Part shown: positions 6,796 through 10,960 of the stretch, one piece after another
How the letters are laid out: each line of letters starts with the position of its first letter
Position numbering within the stretch: the stretch's first letter is position 1
DNA from: Pirellulaceae bacterium
Lineage (GTDB): Bacteria; Planctomycetota; Planctomycetia; Pirellulales; Pirellulaceae
DNA length: 10,960 bases
NCBI GenBank assembly: GCA_020846515.1
Contig: JADLDX010000045.1
Span: 1 to 10,960, forward strand
Reading direction: 5' to 3'
Translations under genes and position numbers: made by a program
The notes under the pieces: generated by a model
Database searches by the model: none
Told to the model about the DNA's origin: nothing
The model's input: the letters and a program-made list of their open reading frames with translations, nothing else

Positions 6796-8358
6796 TTACT
6801 TTGGACCTTGTTGAATCAGCAGTTCTAATTCGCTGACCAGGCGATCGTAGTTTTCGTAGAAGACCGTTTTGTTGGCTTCGCTGCTAAAGAGCATGATGTG
6901 TTGGCGATCTTTGAGGACACCGTCGTAGATCGAGCCATCGACCAATCGACCTTCGCGCAGGAACACGAGTGGATCGTGTCCCGACAGCACCGGCGTGAAC
7001 GCATCGGGCGTCGCTAAAAATTGTTTGGCAGTCTCTTCACTGCTCAAGAAGTAGACTCGGCCGCGATGGCGGATGGCAAACTGCTCCGAGCCTTTGATCC
7101 AGCTGGACGGTTCGCCCAACAATGCCACTGGACAATAGCCACCCAGGGCTGGCACGGAAACCGTTGCCTTGGAAAGTGAATTCGGATCAGGTGCCAGGGC
7201 TGGACGATTGGACGACGAGCTGGACGAAACCAACTGACCGTGCACACCATTGGAAGGTGCCGAGCCAGCGCTGTTGGCGTTGGGCATTGACTGGGCGGTT
7301 GGTGCACCAGTCTGTGGTTGAGTGCTGGCAGAGCTAGTTACGCTAGCCGGTGTGTTGGCAAAGTGAGGGTTATTGACGATCGAGTCGCGACCGGTAGCGG
7401 GTCGATCGGAGGCAAACGCTGTGCCGCGCGAGCTGGACTGCGAAGCAGTTTGGGGCTGAGTCATGGCGGGTGCCAGCGGTAGCGTGGGCGCTTGGGCAAT
7501 GGTCGGCGCATTGGACTGGCTGAACGCGCTCTGCGAGTGCATCGGCTGATTGGTCTGCCACTGGACAGTGGGTGGTACGTTGACTGTTTTATTTGCCTGG
7601 CTACTGGCTGGTTGCGATGGGTGTACGGTCATGGTATTGCCATTGGGCAATGGGCCCGCGCTGAGTTGCCCGTTGGTGGCTTGGCCGCCGGCAGACTGAC
7701 CTTGCCATGACGGACTAGGCATACTGGACTGGCCGGAGCCGGAAAACTGCGTTGAGGCCAGTGAGTTTGCAGGCGCATTCTGAGCGTACGGATTAGCACC
7801 GCTGGATGGATTGCTGTAAGGCGTCGGAGCCGCGTCGCGTCCGGGAGCCGACTGCTGCAGATTATTCGAAGCGGTGCGTCCATAAGGCGATGCACCGCTG
7901 GTCGTGGGTTGAGCTTGGTTGTTCCCAGCCAACATGGCATTGCGATCGCGGTTCATCAGGGCTACGTTCTGCAAGTTTTGCAGGTAGTTATTGGGGTTCT
8001 GATTACAAACACCCTGCATGAGCGTTTTTCCATCTGGCGAGACGAAAACATCGGTGGGCCAGCTATGGACGCCGAACTCGGCAGCCGTTCGTCGATCGTG
8101 AGTCGCGTTAATTCGCACGGGGACGAAGTAGCGTTGCATGGTGCTGGCGACTTCGGGGCGCGTGAAGACGTTTTTTTCCAGCGTCTTGCAGGGCATGCAC
8201 TGATCACCGTAAAAGTGAATCAGGATTGGCACGCGATATTGCTGTGAGATCTGACGAGCGGTCGTCAGGTTTTCGTGCCAGTTGATCAATTCTTCACTGC
8301 GAAGTTGGCTGTTCGCCAGCAGCAAGCCCACGCAGATCAGGGTAACATTTCGTAGCAT
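6796..8358 (-). CDS. Exported thioredoxin-fold protein with low-complexity linker and C-terminal YHS-like domain
   Basis: This is a 520-residue protein. A signal peptide (MLRNVTLICVGLLLANSQLRSEE) leads into a thioredoxin-like domain at about residues 25-135. That domain has VPILIHFYGDQCMPCKTLE, with the redox pair C54/C57, and the cis-Pro loop HSWPTDVFVSPDG (P101). Residues about 141-396 are low-complexity, rich in Ser, Ala, Pro, Gln, Asn and Gly, and include a run of six Ser. The last 124 residues are a separate conserved domain: ALGGYCPVALLGE (C409), HRGRVYFLSSEETAKQF, PVLSGHDPLVF and IMLFSSEANKTVFYENYDR. It resembles the YHS-like domains of planctomycete secreted proteins, which in other families bind metals. 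The protein probably acts outside the cytoplasm in thiol-disulfide or metal handling, but the partner is unknown. It is transcribed toward the propeller gene and away from rho. The ATG at 8358 is the start that gives the signal peptide; its Shine-Dalgarno is weak. Confidence 0.88.
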   Translation of the reverse strand: MLRNVTLICVGLLLANSQLRSEELINWHENLTTARQISQQYRVPILIHFYGDQCMPCKTLEKNVFTRPEVASTMQRYFVPVRINATHDRRTAAEFGVHSWPTDVFVSPDGKTLMQGVCNQNPNNYLQNLQNVALMNRDRNAMLAGNNQAQPTTSGASPYGRTASNNLQQSAPGRDAAPTPYSNPSSGANPYAQNAPANSLASTQFSGSGQSSMPSPSWQGQSAGGQATNGQLSAGPLPNGNTMTVHPSQPASSQANKTVNVPPTVQWQTNQPMHSQSAFSQSNAPTIAQAPTLPLAPAMTQPQTASQSSSRGTAFASDRPATGRDSIVNNPHFANTPASVTSSASTQPQTGAPTAQSMPNANSAGSAPSNGVHGQLVSSSSSSNRPALAPDPNSLSKATVSVPALGGYCPVALLGEPSSWIKGSEQFAIRHRGRVYFLSSEETAKQFLATPDAFTPVLSGHDPLVFLREGRLVDGSIYDGVLKDRQHIMLFSSEANKTVFYENYDRLVSELELLIQQGPK

Positions 8359-8541
8359 GGCATCATCCGATGGAAGAAAGTTGGCCTCTTGGCCGGGAAC
8401 CTACCCTTGGGATCGACTGGAAAACTCGGCCACCCCAGGCAATTGTCCCCCCCGCAAAACCGTCATCCTTGGAACAATCGGACAATCCACAGGTGGACTT
8501 GAGAAAGATGTACTGATTTTGAGATAAAGTTTTCGGATTAT

Positions 8542-8580
8542 TCCCACGCGTGCGGCAAACTTAGCTTGACATATGTGGGA
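8542..8580. promoter_or_regulatory. Inverted repeat TCCCAC/GTGGGA flanking the -35 element (possible operator)
   Basis: TCCCAC at 8542-8547 is perfectly complementary to GTGGGA at 8575-8580, with 27 nt between them. The pair brackets the TTGACA of the putative rho promoter, and the left arm runs into an 8-nt palindrome CACGCGTG. A regulator site is possible, but 6-nt arms can arise by chance. Confidence 0.25.
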
Positions 8581-8593
8581 TGGCGGTTATTAT
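8566..8593 (+). promoter_or_regulatory. Sigma70-type promoter, probably for rho
   Basis: A perfect -35 hexamer TTGACA (8566-8571) is followed after 16 nt by TATTAT (8588-8593), which matches TATAAT at five of six positions. Transcription would start near 8600. The only plausible gene downstream on this strand is rho, whose ATG is at 9215, so the 5' leader would be about 615 nt. Confidence 0.6.
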
Positions 8594-8831
8594 TCCTCCA
8601 AATCCTAATATCAGGAGTCTTCAGTAGGACCTCTGCCCGGCGTTCAACTGACGGATGCTTTTGCGAGTGGTAGGAGAGAACCCACTCCAACAACGATGGC
8701 TATCTTGCCTTGGCGTTGTGAGCTTTATCCGGTCACGGTCGGACAACACAGGAAGGTTTGTCGCTCTTTGTTTGTGCGCAAGCCTTAACCAGTCGCTTTC
8801 CCGTCGAAGACGGAATCTGAAGACGATGATC

Positions 8832-8867
8832 CACGAAGATTAAGATCGAAGAGTTAAGATCTTCGTG
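8832..8867 (+). promoter_or_regulatory. Strong hairpin in the rho leader
   Basis: CACGAAGAT (8832-8840) and ATCTTCGTG (8859-8867) are perfect complements. Inside them TAA (8841-8843) can pair with TTA (8854-8856), leaving a 2-nt bulge and a 10-nt loop. TTAAGATC also occurs twice (8840-8847 and 8854-8861), so the arms could re-pair. The following bases are GAAATG with no U-run, so this is not a standard intrinsic terminator; a pause or attenuation element is possible. Confidence 0.5.
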
Positions 8868-9214
8868 AAATGTTACGAGCCTACAGCAGTCGACCGAAGG
8901 TCGATGGCTCAAAGAATGTATGTCACGACCACCAGTTGCTCAACGACGATCCCTTGTCGTTGGCCGGTGCGTGATACCCGAGAGGCATTCCCAGTAGAGG
9001 ATGCATCCCACTGTCGCGGGCACTATCCCGCCACTGATCGATTGTGTTCGTTCATGCGTTTCGGATTCCCTGGACAAACGAATCTAAACTCTATCACCCT
9101 TTCTGAAAAACTTTCGCCACAACGCGTTGCTGCTGCAGGTACAAGGTCGAGCCGCCAGGAGGCTGGCCGAGCAGGCTTGTGGTTTTCTAAGGCCAAATGC
9201 TGGATTAGCGCTCT

Positions 9215-10537
9215 ATGCCCAAAAAAAAGAGGTTCCGACCGCGTACGTCTTCGTCACCCACTCCGTACGCTTCTGGCGGTGCTAGCCGCCCTCCTCGTCG
9301 TCCCTTCCGTCGTCGACGTCCTGGTGGCCCAACCGCCGGTCCCGCCGGACAAAATGGCGACGTGCCTGAAGGTGCTGAACCCGAAGGTGCTGAAGTCAAC
9401 GATATACCACTCGAGGAGTTCGTGGGCATTCTGGAAATGCATCCCAACGGGTACGGATTCCTTCGAAGCGGAAACAATAACTACTCCCGCGAACGCACCG
9501 ACCCGTTTGTGCCAGGCACGATGATCGAGAAATTTGGCCTGCGCCAAGGCGTTAAGGTCAAAGCCATGATGCAACAGGCCCGACGCCAACAAGGGCCTCG
9601 CGTGCGTGAGATTCTAGACGTCGATGGCATGCTGCCCGACGATTACGTCAACGTCAAGAACTTCGATACCGACGGCCTGACACCTATCAACCCAGAGCAA
9701 TGGCTGCATCTGGAAATCGGTCAACAACCGCTGACCAATCGCATCATCGACTTACTGGCTCCATTAGGCAAAGGTCAACGTTCGCTGATCGTCGCGCCAC
9801 CACGTAGCGGTAAAACGATCATGCTCCAGCACATCAGCAAGGGGATTGCAATGAATCATCCCGATGTGCATTTGATCGTGCTGCTGATCGATGAACGACC
9901 TGAAGAAGTTACCGATATGCGCCGCAATGTCACCAACGGTGAAGTCATTGCCAGTAGTCTAGACCAGGATGTGGACAGCCACGTGCGTCTAAGCCAATTG
10001 GTGATCGATCGCTGCAAACGACTGGCCGAAAGCGGTAAAGACGTATTCCTGTTGATGGACTCGATTACACGTCTGGCTCGATCATTCAACAAGTGGGTTG
10101 GAAACAGCGGGCCAACGATGACCGGTGGCGTGAATATCAAAGCCATGGACATTCCCAAAAAGCTATTCGCTTCGGCGCGAGCTTTCGCCGAAGGCGGTTC
10201 GCTGACGATCGTCGGCACTGCCTTGGTAGATACCGGCAGCCGCATGGATGACTTGATTTTTCAAGAGTTCAAAGGCACCGGGAATATGGAATTGGTTCTG
10301 GATCGTCGACTGGCTGACCGACGCGTCTGGCCGGCTATCGACATTACCCAATCCGGTACTCGTCGCGAGGAATTGCTGTTGGACGCCGAGACCCTCAATG
10401 CGGTCACGATGCTGCGTCGTACCCTAAATACGATGCACCCCGTCGAGGCGATGGAGCAGCTGACCAAGCAATTGGCCCGCTTCCCCTCCAACAAAGAATT
10501 CATTCGGCTGATCTCAGCAGCCAAGGGCATGGACTAA
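9215..10537 (+). CDS. rho: Transcription termination factor Rho
   Basis: Rho is the hexameric RNA-dependent ATPase/helicase that ends transcription at C-rich rut sites. This 440-residue copy is complete. Residues 1-65 are low-complexity and basic ([14 protein letters not shown] at 25-38) and show no Rho_N helical domain. The cold-shock-like RNA-binding domain follows ([15 protein letters not shown], 71-85). The ATPase domain has Walker A APPRSGKT (194-201), [13 protein letters not shown] with the catalytic Glu region (223-235), Walker [14 protein letters not shown] (277-289), the Q-loop [11 protein letters not shown] (297-307), the R-loop region [22 protein letters not shown] and the arginine-finger segment SGTRREELL (380-388). 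All catalytic motifs are present. Pro300 sits where E. coli has Lys283 in the Q-loop. In-frame stops at 9188 and 9206 rule out an upstream extension in this frame. No clear Shine-Dalgarno precedes the ATG. The downstream gene converges after 3 nt. Confidence 0.98.
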   Translation: MPKKKRFRPRTSSSPTPYASGGASRPPRRPFRRRRPGGPTAGPAGQNGDVPEGAEPEGAEVNDIPLEEFVGILEMHPNGYGFLRSGNNNYSRERTDPFVPGTMIEKFGLRQGVKVKAMMQQARRQQGPRVREILDVDGMLPDDYVNVKNFDTDGLTPINPEQWLHLEIGQQPLTNRIIDLLAPLGKGQRSLIVAPPRSGKTIMLQHISKGIAMNHPDVHLIVLLIDERPEEVTDMRRNVTNGEVIASSLDQDVDSHVRLSQLVIDRCKRLAESGKDVFLLMDSITRLARSFNKWVGNSGPTMTGGVNIKAMDIPKKLFASARAFAEGGSLTIVGTALVDTGSRMDDLIFQEFKGTGNMELVLDRRLADRRVWPAIDITQSGTRREELLLDAETLNAVTMLRRTLNTMHPVEAMEQLTKQLARFPSNKEFIRLISAAKGMD

Positions 10538-10540
10538 CAA

Positions 10541-10960
10541 CTACAGTATATCCATCAATGACTGCGAATCGCCTTGCAGCGTGGCTGAAGGCGGTATGCC
10601 CGCAAAGTCAATAGCCGACCAGAGTAATGCTTCTCGATCATTGCGAATGGCCTCGATCAAGCAGTCAACCAATTTTGATTGACTGCAAGGTTGTTCGAGC
10701 ATCGTCAATCCGTCGTAGACAAGGTTCTCTGCCAAATTGAACGTTCGTCTCGGATCGCGCTCCGGTTGGCCAGATGGCTCAGTCCAATTGGTATTAAGCG
10801 TGACGTCCAGCAGTCGCTGAGGCTCCACGACCACACGAAACCGCTGGCGACGTTTGGGTCCGCTAGCGTTGGTATCGACGAAGTGCATGATGCCGTGTTC
10901 GTTACCCAGCCAGGCTTGAACACCGTAGCCTACTATCTGCAAGGCAATGGCAGCGACCGA
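10541..10960 (-). CDS. Hypothetical protein, C-terminal 139 residues (5' end beyond the window)
   Basis: The frame is open from the right edge through 139 codons to TAG at 10543-10541. I do not recognise the family. The visible product looks like a real globular C-terminus, with a mixed beta/alpha pattern: GYGVQAWLGNEHGIMHFVDT, then RQRFRVVVEPQRLLDVTLN with the preceding and following basic and polar segments, then helices (NLAENLVYDGLTMLEQ, KLVDCLIEAIRNDREALLWS). No signal peptide or membrane segment is visible in this part. The gene converges on rho, with only 3 nt (10538-10540) between the two stop codons, so the 3' ends of the two transcripts must overlap. It supplies the only TAG used as a normal terminator in this window. 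Confidence 0.65.
   Translation of the reverse strand, partial: SVAAIALQIVGYGVQAWLGNEHGIMHFVDTNASGPKRRQRFRVVVEPQRLLDVTLNTNWTEPSGQPERDPRRTFNLAENLVYDGLTMLEQPCSQSKLVDCLIEAIRNDREALLWSAIDFAGIPPSATLQGDSQSLMDIL

Larger units (their letters stand above)
8359..9214. other. Long divergent intergenic region: thioredoxin/YHS upstream region and rho leader
   Basis: These 856 nt contain no gene I can support. The left part (8359-8565) is the upstream region of the minus-strand thioredoxin/YHS gene. It contains the short palindromes TCCAC-AG-GTGGA (8486-8497) and CACGCGTG (8545-8552) but no clear minus-strand promoter. The right part, from about 8600, would be the rho leader. Hairpins there include 8665-8687 (6 bp), 8690-8719 (6 bp plus an inner 3 bp), 8753-8786 (8 bp with one G-U), 8832-8867 (9 bp), TCGACC-GAA-GGTCGA at 8890-8904, CAACGAC/GTCGTTG at 8941-8962 and GCGGG/CCCGC at 9016-9031. 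It does not match tRNA, tmRNA, RNase P or SRP RNA signatures that I looked for by eye. Confidence 0.65.

Noticed and set aside
7629..8247. Open frames of 70-112 codons overlapping the thioredoxin/YHS gene, on both strands
   Set aside because: They are shadows of a 520-codon gene with clear domains; the low-complexity section leaves alternative frames open.
8865..9524. 219-codon open frame overlapping the start of rho
   Set aside because: It starts at a GTG without a ribosome binding site, has Cys/Arg/Ser-rich composition typical of non-coding frames, resembles no family and overlaps 310 nt of the secure rho gene in another frame.
1..10960. Defence system, CRISPR array, prophage, insertion sequence, tRNA or rRNA
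   Set aside because: None of the hallmark proteins, regularly spaced repeats, transposase motifs or RNA-gene signatures could be seen on either strand.

Overview
The window looks like a chromosomal segment of a planctomycete, most likely of the Pirellulaceae/Rhodopirellula type. The main evidence is the tandem pair of a DUF1549/DUF1553 (PSCyt2/PSD1) protein and a DUF1501 protein, a gene pair massively expanded in Planctomycetes. Exported PQQ-like beta-propeller and thioredoxin/YHS proteins, moderate GC content and weak ribosome binding sites fit the same picture. The assignment is inferred from protein families and was not tested by a search.

Layout. (1) Positions 1-2432 (+) hold the 3' part of a DUF1549/DUF1553 gene that enters from the left edge. 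It carries an in-frame amber codon at 1914-1916, while the same frame continues with intact, family-typical sequence to 2432. (2) Positions 2447-3928 (+) encode a DUF1501 protein 14 nt downstream, probably in the same operon. (3) Positions 4047-6407 (+; alternative GTG start at 4011) encode an exported protein with a helical N-terminal region and a C-terminal PQQ-like beta-propeller, linked by a perfectly periodic five-copy SPxx repeat. (4) Positions 6408-6795 are a convergent intergenic region with inverted pairs of a GCRAGAG-containing short repeat. (5) Positions 8358-6796 (-) encode an exported thioredoxin-fold protein (CMPC) joined by about 255 low-complexity residues to a C-terminal YHS-like domain. 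(6) Positions 8359-9214 are a long divergent intergenic region with a near-consensus sigma70 promoter at 8566-8593 and a string of hairpins, reading as a leader of about 615 nt for rho. (7) Positions 9215-10537 (+) encode transcription termination factor Rho, with an Arg/Pro-rich N-terminus in place of the usual helical Rho_N domain. (8) Positions 10960-10541 (-) are the 3' part of an unrecognised gene, converging on rho with only 3 nt between stop codons.

How the genes relate. The first two genes form the usual planctomycete secreted pair of unknown biochemical role, and the PQQ-like and thioredoxin/YHS proteins are also predicted to be exported. Rho is housekeeping, and its long structured leader suggests attenuation-type autoregulation. 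I do not see a defence island, mobile element, CRISPR array, tRNA or rRNA gene. The observations most worth checking are the amber-interrupted DUF1553 gene, the paired intergenic repeats and the rho leader.
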